In this document: positions 17,169 to 26,047 of the stretch, piece after piece
Numbering within the stretch: position 1 is the stretch's first letter
Layout: each line of letters starts with the position of its first letter
Assembly: GCA_964616825.1 (NCBI GenBank)
Contig: CAZTSX010000003.1
Location: 1 to 64,000, forward strand
From: QYOJ01 sp964616825
Lineage (GTDB): Bacteria > Bacteroidota > Bacteroidia > Bacteroidales > FEN-979
DNA length: 64,000 bases
Direction: 5' to 3'
Made by a program: the position numbers and the translations under genes
The notes under the pieces: generated by a model
Database searches by the model: none
Seen by the model: the letters and a program-made list of their open reading frames with translations, nothing else
What the model was told of the DNA's origin: nothing

Positions 17169-19394
17169 ATGTATAAATTTGATCCGGAAGAGGAGAAGAA
17201 AGCAATCCTGCGTCGTTACCGGTACCTGATGAAGATATGGCAGCCCAGGCGGCAGGAAGACCGGAAAATGGTTCGGAAAGCATTCAATGTGGCCCTGGAA
17301 GCGCATAAAGATATGCGACGGCAGAGTGGGGAGCCTTATATCTATCACCCACTGGAGGTGGCTATCATCGCAGCAAGAGAAATTGGCCTTGGCGCGACTT
17401 CTATCATCTGTTCCCTACTGCATGATGTAGTGGAGGATACGGAGTTTACGCTGGAAGATATCCGCGGATTATTTGGTGAGAAGGTGGCTTCTATCATTGA
17501 CGGATTGACAAAGATCAAGGAGGTCTTTGACCAAAATACATCTTCACTCCAGGCTGAGAATTTCAAAAAGATCTTGTTGACCCTCTCCGATGACGTTCGG
17601 GTGATCCTTGTCAAATTGGCCGACCGGCTTCACAACATGCGAACCCTTGATGTCCTGCTTCCTCAGAAGCAGTTGAAAGCAGCCTCCGAGACTATTTATC
17701 TATACGCTCCATTAGCTCACAGGCTGGGACTAAATGCCATCAAAACCGAAATGGAGGACCTGGCATTGAAGTATACGGATAGAGAGGTCTATGAAGTGAT
17801 TGCCAGCAAGATGAAAGAAACGGAACGGGAACGGATTCGTTTCATCAACAAGTTCATCAACCCAATCCGTACGGCAATGGAAGCCCAGGGCTTCAAGTTC
17901 ACTATCTCCGGCAGGGAGAAATCAGTCGCTTCCATCTGGGAAAAGATGAAGAATAAGGAGATCCCTTTTGAGGAGGTCTACGATATTTTCGCGATTCGAA
18001 TTATCGTTGATTCACCGCTGGATTCGGAAAAGGCAGATTGCTGGAAAGCTTACTCGATCACTACAGATATCTATCGACCCAACATGGAGCGTTTACGCGA
18101 CTGGATATCTATACCAAAAGCAAATGGATACGAAGCGTTACATACAACAGTAATGGGCCACACAGGGCAATGGGTAGAGATTCAGATCCGTTCCAAACGG
18201 ATGGATGAGGTAGCAGAAAAGGGATATGCAGCTCACTGGAAATATAAAGACACCATCAAAGTGAGTAGTCAGCTCGATCGATGGCTTGACCGGATCAAGG
18301 AGATGTTGGATTCGTCAGATGACGATGCGCTTTCTTTTGTTGACGACATCAAGGGATATTTGTTTCTGGAAGAGATCTCCATTTTTACACCTCAGGGAGA
18401 ACTCAGAACCCTTCCGGCAAACAGTTCTATACTTGATTTTGCCTACGCCATTCATTCCGAGATTGGCAATACCTGCATCGGAGCTAAGGTGGATAAGAAG
18501 CTGGTCCCGATCAATACCAGGTTACAGAACGGACAGCAGGTTGAGATCATCACATCCAGCCGGCAATCCCCCAGGGAGGAATGGCTCGAATATGTGGTTA
18601 CCACACGGGCTAAAGTAAAAATCAAGCAGAGTGTAAAAGAGTACAAGAAGCAGTTTCAGGAAAGTGGGGAAAAGAAGTTACAAGGATGGTTTGAACGATT
18701 TAATATCGTTTTTTCGGATGAAAATATAAAGCACTTCCAGGTTGCCAGTCAATTTACCACGATTGTTGATCTCTACTTTGCAGCAGCACAGGATAAAATA
18801 GGGATCAAGGATGTCAAAGCATTTGCTACGGCAAACCAGAAGAATGGCTGGTTGAAATTCCTGACAAAACCGGTTACCAGATCGAAACCACAGGAGATGG
18901 TCACGCATGGGAAAGAGCATGATGTAGAGCCAGAAACCTCTGCTTTGCAAGACAGCCTGAAGACATCCAAAGAGAACAAGGGATTTGAGGTTGCCTCTTG
19001 TTGTAATCCGATTCCAGGGGATGAAGTGATTGGCCTGGTTGCTTCCGAACAACTTCCCATTCAGATCCACCGGACTAATTGTCCCCGGGGGATTGAGTTG
19101 ATGTCAAGTTTTGGAAACAAGATGGTGAAGGTTACATGGATAAACCGGGAGGAGATATCTTTCCTTACGGGATTGAGATTGCAGGGTATCGACAGGATAG
19201 GCATACTGAGAGATATCTCACAGGTGATCTCATCTGAACATAACCTTAATATAAAATCGTTTACAATTGAAGCGGTTAACGGATATACCGAAGGTGCGAT
19301 CAAACTCTTTGTTTCGGATGTTCGAACACTCAACAGACTCCTGATGAACCTTAGAGAAATAGAGGGAATCAGGAATGTTACCCGGGTGGATTAA
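17169..19394 (+). CDS. RelA/SpoT-type bifunctional (p)ppGpp synthetase/hydrolase
   Basis: The 741-aa protein has the order HD hydrolase (H60, H85-D86 in LLHDVVEDT), synthetase domain (around GREKSVASIWEKM, about 245-260), TGS (about 400-465) and C-terminal ACT (about 660-741), i.e. a long RSH. The intact HD motif supports hydrolase activity and the synthetase block appears intact, so it is likely bifunctional. It controls the stringent response. It is followed by the Fur-family gene with its own promoter. Confidence 0.93.
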   Translation: MYKFDPEEEKKAILRRYRYLMKIWQPRRQEDRKMVRKAFNVALEAHKDMRRQSGEPYIYHPLEVAIIAAREIGLGATSIICSLLHDVVEDTEFTLEDIRGLFGEKVASIIDGLTKIKEVFDQNTSSLQAENFKKILLTLSDDVRVILVKLADRLHNMRTLDVLLPQKQLKAASETIYLYAPLAHRLGLNAIKTEMEDLALKYTDREVYEVIASKMKETERERIRFINKFINPIRTAMEAQGFKFTISGREKSVASIWEKMKNKEIPFEEVYDIFAIRIIVDSPLDSEKADCWKAYSITTDIYRPNMERLRDWISIPKANGYEALHTTVMGHTGQWVEIQIRSKRMDEVAEKGYAAHWKYKDTIKVSSQLDRWLDRIKEMLDSSDDDALSFVDDIKGYLFLEEISIFTPQGELRTLPANSSILDFAYAIHSEIGNTCIGAKVDKKLVPINTRLQNGQQVEIITSSRQSPREEWLEYVVTTRAKVKIKQSVKEYKKQFQESGEKKLQGWFERFNIVFSDENIKHFQVASQFTTIVDLYFAAAQDKIGIKDVKAFATANQKNGWLKFLTKPVTRSKPQEMVTHGKEHDVEPETSALQDSLKTSKENKGFEVASCCNPIPGDEVIGLVASEQLPIQIHRTNCPRGIELMSSFGNKMVKVTWINREEISFLTGLRLQGIDRIGILRDISQVISSEHNLNIKSFTIEAVNGYTEGAIKLFVSDVRTLNRLLMNLREIEGIRNVTRVD

Positions 19395-19402
19395 AAAATT
19401 TA

Positions 19403-19433
19403 TTTGAATCATGTCTAAATAAACTTATTTTTG
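19403..19433 (+). promoter_or_regulatory. Consensus promoter of the Fur-family gene
   Basis: TTTG (19403-19406), exactly 19 nt, then TATTTTTG (19426-19433): a full match to the Bacteroidota primary-sigma pattern. The ATG at 19476 follows after 42 nt. This is the cleanest promoter in the window. Confidence 0.65.
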
Positions 19434-19475
19434 TATATTTACCGGTTCTCAATTTGCCGGTAAATTACAATTACG

Positions 19476-19925
19476 ATGAAGAAGACACCTGACAATTCGT
19501 TTGATCATGTTCGAAAAATGTTTACTGAATACCTTGAACGGCATGGACATCGAAAGACTCCTGAGCGTTTTACTATCTTAAAAGAGATCTTTGCAACAGA
19601 GGGTCATTTTGACATAGAGACCTTGTATATCCGGATGAAGAATCACAAATACAGGGTCAGCCGGGCCACATTGTATAACACCATCGAGTTGTTGCTGGAT
19701 TGCGGGTTGGTCACCAAGCATCAATTTGGCACTAACTATGCGCAGTTTGAGAAGACCAACCGAATTGTCCAGCATGATCATTTTATCTTTAATGAAACAG
19801 GAGAGGTATTGGAGTTTAATGATCCCCGGATCGAAGAGATCAGATCACATGTTCAGAATCTTTTCAACGTTGATGTCACTCATTATTCACTCACTTTTTA
19901 CGGAAATTCCATAGAGAAGAAATAA
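19476..19925 (+). CDS. Fur-family transcriptional regulator lacking the CxxC zinc motif
   Basis: The 149-aa protein has the Fur winged helix (TPERFTILKEIF, VSRATLYNTIELLLDCGLV) and the family linker QHDHFIF. Where classic Fur/PerR/Zur have HxHxxCxxC, this protein reads HDHFIFNETGE, so both structural-zinc cysteines are absent; the only cysteine is in LLDCGL of the DNA-binding domain. The regulatory metal ligands from the HxH and C-terminal His/Glu residues may remain (HDH, VTHYS). It could be an iron or peroxide regulator, but the metal is not predictable. It lies between relA/spoT and purA and ends 12 nt before purA, so it may be co-transcribed with purA. Confidence 0.85.
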   Translation: MKKTPDNSFDHVRKMFTEYLERHGHRKTPERFTILKEIFATEGHFDIETLYIRMKNHKYRVSRATLYNTIELLLDCGLVTKHQFGTNYAQFEKTNRIVQHDHFIFNETGEVLEFNDPRIEEIRSHVQNLFNVDVTHYSLTFYGNSIEKK

Positions 19926-19937
19926 ACTTCCCGATTC

Positions 19938-21230
19938 ATGATGAAGGTTGATGTTATTTTAGGATTGCAGTGGGGAGATGAAGGGAAAGGGAAGATTGTT
20001 GATGTTTTCACCCCGCGTTATGATGTGATTGCCCGTTTTCAGGGCGGACCTAATGCCGGTCATACGATCAAGTTTGAAGGGAAAAAGTTTATCCTTCACA
20101 CAATCCCTTCCGGAATTTTCCATCCGGAGAAGGAAAACATAGTCGGGAGTGGGGTAATCATAGATCCCTATATCCTTTTAAAAGAGATTGCGACTCTGCA
20201 TGAGGCGGGCCTGAAACCGGAACGAAACCTGCTTATCTCCCGGCGGGCTCATTTGATACTTCCCTCTCATCGTTTACTGGACGCTGCATATGAAGAGGCC
20301 AAAGGGGAAGCAAAGATCGGATCGACTCTCAAGGGTATCGGACCTGCTTATACAGATAAATATGCCCGGAACGGACTCCGGGTTGGGAATATCCTGGAGC
20401 CTGATTTCAAAAGTAACTACATCGCATTGCAAAACAGCCACCTTGCATTGATTCACCACTGCCAATTCGACTACACCGACTACCTCATCGATGGATTGCC
20501 ATTTGATGAGTACGAAGAGGCCTGGCTGGATGCTGTCGAACGGTTAAAAGAGTATACGTTAATCGATAGTGAATACTATCTGAACCAATGCATTGACGAA
20601 AATAAATCTGTACTGGCTGAAGGCGCTCAGGGAACCCTTCTGGATGTCGATTTCGGATCCTATCCTTATGTCACATCTTCCAACACAATCACAGCTGCTG
20701 CGTGTTCCGGATTGGGAATATCTCCGCACCGGATTGGAACCGTTTACGGTATCTTCAAAGCGTATTGTACACGGGTTGGAGGAGGGCCTTTCCCTACCGA
20801 ACTGGACAATGCTATCGGAGACCAACTTCGGGAATCGGGCCAGGAGTTTGGCAGTACAACCGGACGTCCCCGGCGTTGTGGCTGGCTGGATATTCCAGCC
20901 CTCAACTTTGCGATTATGCTGAACGGGGTCGACAAGCTCATTATGATGAAGGTAGATGTACTTAATCATTTGGAAACCATTCAGGTCTGTACGAATTATA
21001 TGATTGATGGAACGAAGACAGACAGGCTTCCGTTTGATCTGGGGGGTAAGTCAATCACACCTGTTTATAACCGCTTACCCGGATGGAACTCTATCGTGGA
21101 TGAGGCGAAAGGATTTGAAGAGATCCCGTCAAACCTGAAAGATTACATAGTATGTATTGAAAAGGTAACCGGATTACCGATCGAAATGATCTCTTTAGGG
21201 CCCGACCGGACCCAAACGTTATTCAGATAA
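19938..21230 (+). CDS. purA: Adenylosuccinate synthetase
   Basis: The 430-aa enzyme makes adenylosuccinate from IMP, Asp and GTP, the first committed AMP step. It has the GLQWGDEGKGK P-loop, the NAGHT motif, and the C-terminal GWNSIVDEAKGFEEIP and GPDRTQT blocks. Two ATGs (19938 and 19941) are possible; either gives the usual length. It is convergent with infB with only 5 nt between stops and no visible terminator. Confidence 0.96.
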   Translation: MMKVDVILGLQWGDEGKGKIVDVFTPRYDVIARFQGGPNAGHTIKFEGKKFILHTIPSGIFHPEKENIVGSGVIIDPYILLKEIATLHEAGLKPERNLLISRRAHLILPSHRLLDAAYEEAKGEAKIGSTLKGIGPAYTDKYARNGLRVGNILEPDFKSNYIALQNSHLALIHHCQFDYTDYLIDGLPFDEYEEAWLDAVERLKEYTLIDSEYYLNQCIDENKSVLAEGAQGTLLDVDFGSYPYVTSSNTITAAACSGLGISPHRIGTVYGIFKAYCTRVGGGPFPTELDNAIGDQLRESGQEFGSTTGRPRRCGWLDIPALNFAIMLNGVDKLIMMKVDVLNHLETIQVCTNYMIDGTKTDRLPFDLGGKSITPVYNRLPGWNSIVDEAKGFEEIPSNLKDYIVCIEKVTGLPIEMISLGPDRTQTLFR

Positions 21231-21235
21231 GAGAG

Positions 21236-24178
21236 TTAGAGTTTTCGCTTGGTCTCGATAACGTCATACCCTTCGATAATATCGCCTACTTTGATATCAT
21301 TGAAGTTTTCAATGTTCAGTCCGCATTCATACCCTGCACTCACCTCTTTTACATCATCCTTAAATCGTTTCAGGGACGCCAATAGTCCGGAATAGGCCAC
21401 AATTCCGTCGCGGATGATACGGACTTTTGTATTCCTGAGGATCTTTCCATCGAGGACATAGCAACCGGCAATGGTTCCCACTTTTGTGATCTTGAATATT
21501 TCACGTACCTCCACATTGCACACGATTTTCTCCTCAATCTCTGGGGCAAGCATTCCTTCGAGAGAGGCTTTGATCTCTTCGATGGCCTGGTAGATGATTG
21601 AGTAAAGCCGGATGTCGATCTGCTCATTCTCAGCCAGTTTTCGCGCTGAAATTGAAGGTCGGACCTGAAAGCCGATAATGATCGCATTGGAAGCGGAAGC
21701 CAGCAATACATCAGATTCTGAGATCTGTCCTACCGACTTATGGATGACATTCACAATGATATTTTCTGTCGAAAGTTTGATCAACGAATCGGCGAGAGCT
21801 TCAACAGAGCCATCTACATCTGCTTTAACAATGATGTTCAATTCTTTGAAGTCGCCGATCGCGATCCGGCGTCCAATCTCGTCCAGGGTGATGTGTTTCT
21901 GTGTGCGGATGCCCTGTTCACGTTGCAGTTGCATTCGTTTGTTGCTAATTGATTTGGTCTCCCGCTCATCGAGCATGACGTTGAAACCCTCACCTGCCTG
22001 CGGCGCTCCGTTCAAACCGAGCATCAAGAGGGGGGTGGAGGGGCCGCCTTCAGCAATGGCCTGGTTCCGTTCGTTGTACATTGCCTTGACCCGGCCATAT
22101 GTTGAGCCGGCCAACACGATGTCGCCAACACGAAGTGTGCCGTTTTGAACAAGCAACTTAGCGATATGTCCACGACCTTTATCGAGCGAAGATTCGATAA
22201 CTGTTCCAGTGGCAAGTTTTTCCGAATTGGCCTTCAGATCGAGTATCTCAGCCTCCAGCAATACTTTCTCCAGCAAATTATCAATATTGGTTCCTGCTTT
22301 GGCAGAGATCTCCTGCGATTGGTATTTGCCTCCCCACTCCTCGACCAGGATATTCATCTTCGAAAGTTCTTCCCGGATCTTCTCAGAATTGGCGTTGGGT
22401 TTATCGATCTTATTGAGAGCAAAAACGATTGGAACACCAGCTGCCTGTGCATGATTGATGGCCTCCTTGGTTTGGGGCATCACTGTTTCATCGACAGCGA
22501 TCACGATGATGGCTACGTCAGTTACTTTCGCACCACGAGCCCGCATAGCCGTAAAGGCTTCATGACCAGGGGTATCAAGAAATGTGATGGCTTTTCCGCT
22601 TTGCAACATCACTTCATATGCACCGATATGCTGGGTGATTCCACCAGCTTCGCCAGCTACCACATTGGAATCACGTATATAATCGAGTAACTTGGTTTTT
22701 CCATGATCGACATGACCCATAACGGTGACGATCGGTGGGCGATCTTCAGTATCTTCCTGGACTTCTGTGTCTTCAGCCTGATCAATAGCTTCCTGAACCT
22801 CCACACTGACAAACTCTACTTTGTACCCAAACTCTTCAGCAACGAGGGTTAGCGTTTCTGCATCCAACCGTTGGTTTATCGATACGAACATGCCCAGGGT
22901 CATGCAAGTAGAGATGACATCGGTGACAGGAATTTTTATCATCGTAGCCAGTTCATTGGCAGTGACAAATTCGGTTACCTGAATTATACCTTCACCTTCT
23001 GCCAGTCGTTCCTGCTCCTCCTGAACCTGCTGGCTGGCAGCATCGCGCTTTTGTCGCCTGTATTTCGATGCTTTTGATTTTCCGGCCGGGCTCAACCGAC
23101 TCAGGGTCTCTTTAATTTGACGCTCAATATCCTCTTTTGAGATTTCGGGTTTCAGAAAATCTCTTCCACCTTTTCTATCTCTGTACCGTCCTTTGCCCGT
23201 GTCAGAACCTTCAGAAGCACCCGCTTTTCCTGGTTGATGCCTGATCCGTTTCCGTTTTTTCTTTTTTGATTTCGTTGCATCATCGGAGGATGAGGCAACA
23301 GGTTCTTTTTTCTTCTGTTTTTTTGCTATGGGAAGCTTAATAGATCCCACGATAGTCGGGCCTTCAAGCTTGATCTTTTCTGTTGGGAGGAAATTTTCTC
23401 TTTTTGTCTTTTCCGGCTGNNNNNNNNNNNNNNNNNNNNNNNNNNNNNNNNNNNNNNNNNNNNNNNNNNNNNNNNNNNNNNNNNNNNNNNNNNNNNNNNN
23501 NNNNNNNNNNNNNNNNNNNGGCTGCTCCTCCCCGGGTCCAGATTTCTTGGCCTTCGGAGTTTTTGCCTCTTTAACCTTAGTTACCTTCTTCTCAACCTCT
23601 TCACTCTCTTCACCTTTCTTTTTACCTTTTCCTTTTTTCGCTGTCTTTTTCTCACCTGTTTTGAGGTCTACACTTTCAACGATTTTCAGATCGGAAGAAA
23701 TATCTTCCTTTTCAGGTTCAACTTCAACCGCTTTTGTTTTCTTAACGGATCTCTTTTTCTTATCGGGTGTGTCTTTCTCAGTTGTCTTTTTCTCCTCTTT
23801 AACAGGCTCAGCTATCGGAGGCTCAGCTTCCTTGATTTCCGGATCAGCTTGCTTTGTTTGAAACCCCAATGAGACGTTTTTAATGATCAAATCATCCATC
23901 TCTTTCTCCTGCTTCTCAATGGAGGTTCTCTTGTCTTCGATAGTAATTGTTTCGTGTGTGTTGAATTGCAGCCCGATCTTCTGGGCCTCCTCTTTAACAT
24001 GTTTTTCGGAGGCAAACTCTTGCACCAAAAGGGTATACATCTCCTGCGTTAATTTCGCATTGGGGTCGCGACCCAGTTTAAATCCCTTGTTATTCAAGAA
24101 ATCCAAAACCGTGGCAATCCCGATGTTAAATTCCCGAGCTGCTTTACTCAATCTGATTGATGGTGCGCCTTCGCTCAT
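21236..24178 (-). CDS. infB: Translation initiation factor IF-2 (interrupted by an assembly gap)
   Basis: IF-2 delivers initiator tRNA to the 30S subunit. The apparent 980-aa ORF shows a Bacteroidota-type N-terminus (SEGAPSIRLSKAAREFNIG), a very long Lys/Glu-rich linker, the G1 motif GHVDHGKT, DTPGHEAF and NKIDKPNAN, then the C1/C2 tRNA-binding domains. The 100-N gap (23420-23519) is in the low-complexity linker, and the flanks share CAGCC, so little may be missing; the frame is preserved across the gap. It is the third gene of rimP-nusA-infB. Confidence 0.95.
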   Translation of the reverse strand: MSEGAPSIRLSKAAREFNIGIATVLDFLNNKGFKLGRDPNAKLTQEMYTLLVQEFASEKHVKEEAQKIGLQFNTHETITIEDKRTSIEKQEKEMDDLIIKNVSLGFQTKQADPEIKEAEPPIAEPVKEEKKTTEKDTPDKKKRSVKKTKAVEVEPEKEDISSDLKIVESVDLKTGEKKTAKKGKGKKKGEESEEVEKKVTKVKEAKTPKAKKSGPGEEQXXXXXXXXXXXXXXXXXXXXXXXXXXXXXXXXXXQPEKTKRENFLPTEKIKLEGPTIVGSIKLPIAKKQKKKEPVASSSDDATKSKKKKRKRIRHQPGKAGASEGSDTGKGRYRDRKGGRDFLKPEISKEDIERQIKETLSRLSPAGKSKASKYRRQKRDAASQQVQEEQERLAEGEGIIQVTEFVTANELATMIKIPVTDVISTCMTLGMFVSINQRLDAETLTLVAEEFGYKVEFVSVEVQEAIDQAEDTEVQEDTEDRPPIVTVMGHVDHGKTKLLDYIRDSNVVAGEAGGITQHIGAYEVMLQSGKAITFLDTPGHEAFTAMRARGAKVTDVAIIVIAVDETVMPQTKEAINHAQAAGVPIVFALNKIDKPNANSEKIREELSKMNILVEEWGGKYQSQEISAKAGTNIDNLLEKVLLEAEILDLKANSEKLATGTVIESSLDKGRGHIAKLLVQNGTLRVGDIVLAGSTYGRVKAMYNERNQAIAEGGPSTPLLMLGLNGAPQAGEGFNVMLDERETKSISNKRMQLQREQGIRTQKHITLDEIGRRIAIGDFKELNIIVKADVDGSVEALADSLIKLSTENIIVNVIHKSVGQISESDVLLASASNAIIIGFQVRPSISARKLAENEQIDIRLYSIIYQAIEEIKASLEGMLAPEIEEKIVCNVEVREIFKITKVGTIAGCYVLDGKILRNTKVRIIRDGIVAYSGLLASLKRFKDDVKEVSAGYECGLNIENFNDIKVGDIIEGYDVIETKRKL
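23420..23519. other. Assembly gap of 100 N inside infB
   Basis: An exact 100-N run, the usual placeholder length, sits in the Lys/Glu-rich linker of infB. A 5-nt match flanks it (CAGCC on the coding strand), and joining there would read EEQPEK in frame, so the true gap may be very small. That short match alone is weak. Confidence 0.95.
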
Positions 24179-24229
24179 ATAGTCTTTTTCCGTCCCTGCC
24201 GTTAAAATTGGCGGTAAAAGTATGATTTT

Positions 24230-25465
24230 TTATTCAAACTCAGCGGTTAATATACGAATTACTTCATTGATGGTCTCCTCTTCCAGATCAGTCCTTTTCA
24301 CAAGCTCTTTCACATCCAGATCGAGGACACTCTTGGCCGTATCGCAACCAATTGTCTTCAATTCATCGATAATCCACTGGTCAATCTCATCAGAGAAATC
24401 CTGAAGTTCAACATCCTCTGTTTCTGTATCCGTATCACGATAAACATCAATTTCATAACCACTCAGCTTCCCGGCCAGTTTGATGTTGTAGCCACCTTTC
24501 CCGATTGCGAGGGAGACCTGATCGGACTTCATAAACACATCTGCTTTCTTATTCTCCTCCTCAATAGTGATTGAGGAGACCTTTGCCGGACTCAGGGCGC
24601 GTTGGATAAAGAGTGATGGATTGGTGGTGTAATTGATTACATCGATGTTCTCATTCTTCAGTTCTCTGACAATGCCATGAATACGTGAACCTTTCATTCC
24701 CACGCAAGCACCCACCGGATCTATGCGGTCGTCGTAGGACTCCACAGCGATTTTGGCCCGCTCACCAGGAACTCTGACGATTTTTCTGATGCTGATCAGT
24801 CCGTCATACACCTCGGGAACTTCTGCTTCGAACAACCGTTCAAGAAACACTTCCGAGGTTCTGGAGAGTATAATGAATGGCGTATTATTTTTCATCTCTA
24901 CCTTGGAGACAACGGCCCGGATGGTATCTCCTTTGCGGTAAAAATCAGAGGGAATCTGTTCTGATTTTGGAAGGATCAATTCGATGTTTTCGTCATCCAG
25001 GACCAGGATCTCTTTTTTCCAGACCTGGTATACTTCACCTGCTATGATTTCCCCGATCTTCTCTTTGTATTTCAGGAAAATATTGTTTTTCTCATACTCC
25101 TGGATCTTTGAGATCAGGTTCTGACGGATGGAGAGGATTTCGCGGCGGCCAAATCCTTCCAGCTTGATCTCTTCTGAAAGCTCTTCTCCGGGTTCAAAGT
25201 CAGGTTCGATTTTGATTGCCTCTGAGAAAGGGACTTCCGTATATTCGTCTTCAAGCTTATCATCTTCCACGATGGTCCGGTACCTCCAGATTTCCAGGTC
25301 CCCTTTGTCGATATTTACGATGATGTCGAAGTTGTCAGCAGTGCCAAACCGCTTTATCAACATATGCTTGAATACATCTTCCAGGATGATCATCATCGTC
25401 TCCCTGTCTATATTCTTGAATTCTTTGAATTCCGAGAAGGTTTCGACTAAATTCAGTTGTTCCAT
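24230..25465 (-). CDS. nusA: Transcription termination/antitermination factor NusA
   Basis: The 411-aa protein has the NusA N-domain (to about 130), S1 (about 130-200) and paired KH domains (VGACVGMKGSRIHGIVREL at about 245-265, then SLAIGKGGYNIKLAGKLSGYEIDV), with a short acidic C-terminal tail. This is the normal Bacteroidota length, without the E. coli acidic repeats. It regulates pausing, termination and antitermination. The infB start lies 51 nt downstream. Confidence 0.95.
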   Translation of the reverse strand: MEQLNLVETFSEFKEFKNIDRETMMIILEDVFKHMLIKRFGTADNFDIIVNIDKGDLEIWRYRTIVEDDKLEDEYTEVPFSEAIKIEPDFEPGEELSEEIKLEGFGRREILSIRQNLISKIQEYEKNNIFLKYKEKIGEIIAGEVYQVWKKEILVLDDENIELILPKSEQIPSDFYRKGDTIRAVVSKVEMKNNTPFIILSRTSEVFLERLFEAEVPEVYDGLISIRKIVRVPGERAKIAVESYDDRIDPVGACVGMKGSRIHGIVRELKNENIDVINYTTNPSLFIQRALSPAKVSSITIEEENKKADVFMKSDQVSLAIGKGGYNIKLAGKLSGYEIDVYRDTDTETEDVELQDFSDEIDQWIIDELKTIGCDTAKSVLDLDVKELVKRTDLEEETINEVIRILTAEFE

Positions 25466-25513
25466 TTCTAATCGTTTATTAGGTCATTAAGTCAACAGCT
25501 CCTTGTGACTTTG

Positions 25514-25930
25514 TCACTTAAAGGATAGTTTTACTTTTGCTTCGTTGATTTCACTAAAGGTGATTCTTGGATTATGTTCAAGTTCTATGGAATTCGCATC
25601 TGCATGAATCAGTTTTCCGGAAAGCAGAACCCCTTCATTCGTTTTTACTTCCAGTTCCCGGCCCACGTGCTTCAGAAACTGACGTGGTATCCTGATAGGT
25701 TTATCTGCTCCCGCAGATGAGACAGTCAGGTCATAGTCTTCCTGGTCACGATCGATTTTCGATCCAATAAATTTTGACAGTTCCCGGCAGTCGTGGATAT
25801 TGACGCCGCGATCTCCATCAATGAAAACTGATATCCTGTTGGCAGGCTTCACGATAACATCAACCAGGAACTTCTCCGTACCCTGGAAATGTTCGTTGAT
25901 TAATCCTTCAACCTGATTCTGTGAGATCAT
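25514..25930 (-). CDS. rimP: Ribosome maturation factor RimP
   Basis: The 138-aa protein needed for 30S maturation has the RimP pattern VNIHDCRELSKFIGSKID followed by YDLTVSSAGADKPIR and a C-terminal SH3-like fold. ATG 25930 (MISQNQVEGL) is chosen; an ATG at 25948 is also in frame. It heads the conserved rimP-nusA-infB operon. A promoter box (26000-26007) and a hairpin (25953-25973) precede it. Confidence 0.92.
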   Translation of the reverse strand: MISQNQVEGLINEHFQGTEKFLVDVIVKPANRISVFIDGDRGVNIHDCRELSKFIGSKIDRDQEDYDLTVSSAGADKPIRIPRQFLKHVGRELEVKTNEGVLLSGKLIHADANSIELEHNPRITFSEINEAKVKLSFK

Positions 25931-25952
25931 CGCCTCTTTTTTGAACAATAAA

Positions 25953-25973
25953 AGAGGGGACGTTCAGTCCCCT
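25953..25973 (-). terminator. Hairpin with U-rich tail between the carboxylase operon and rimP
   Basis: A perfect 8-bp stem (GAGGGGAC / GTCCCCTC) with a 5-nt loop is followed on the minus strand by TTTTATTG. It lies downstream of the carboxyltransferase stop (26048) and also downstream of the rimP promoter box, so it is either the carboxylase-operon terminator or an attenuator in the rimP leader. Confidence 0.6.
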
Positions 25974-25999
25974 CAACTCAATACTTTCAAAATCAGGTG

Positions 26000-26007
26000 C
26001 AAAGATA
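26000..26007 (-). promoter_or_regulatory. Putative -7 box of rimP-nusA-infB
   Basis: TATCTTTG on the minus strand fits TAnnTTTG and lies 70 nt upstream of the rimP ATG at 25930. A -33 TTTG is not seen at the standard spacing. Confidence 0.4.
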
Positions 26008-26047
26008 CAACAATAATTAATGTTTTGCCAGTTTCGAAGAAAATTAA

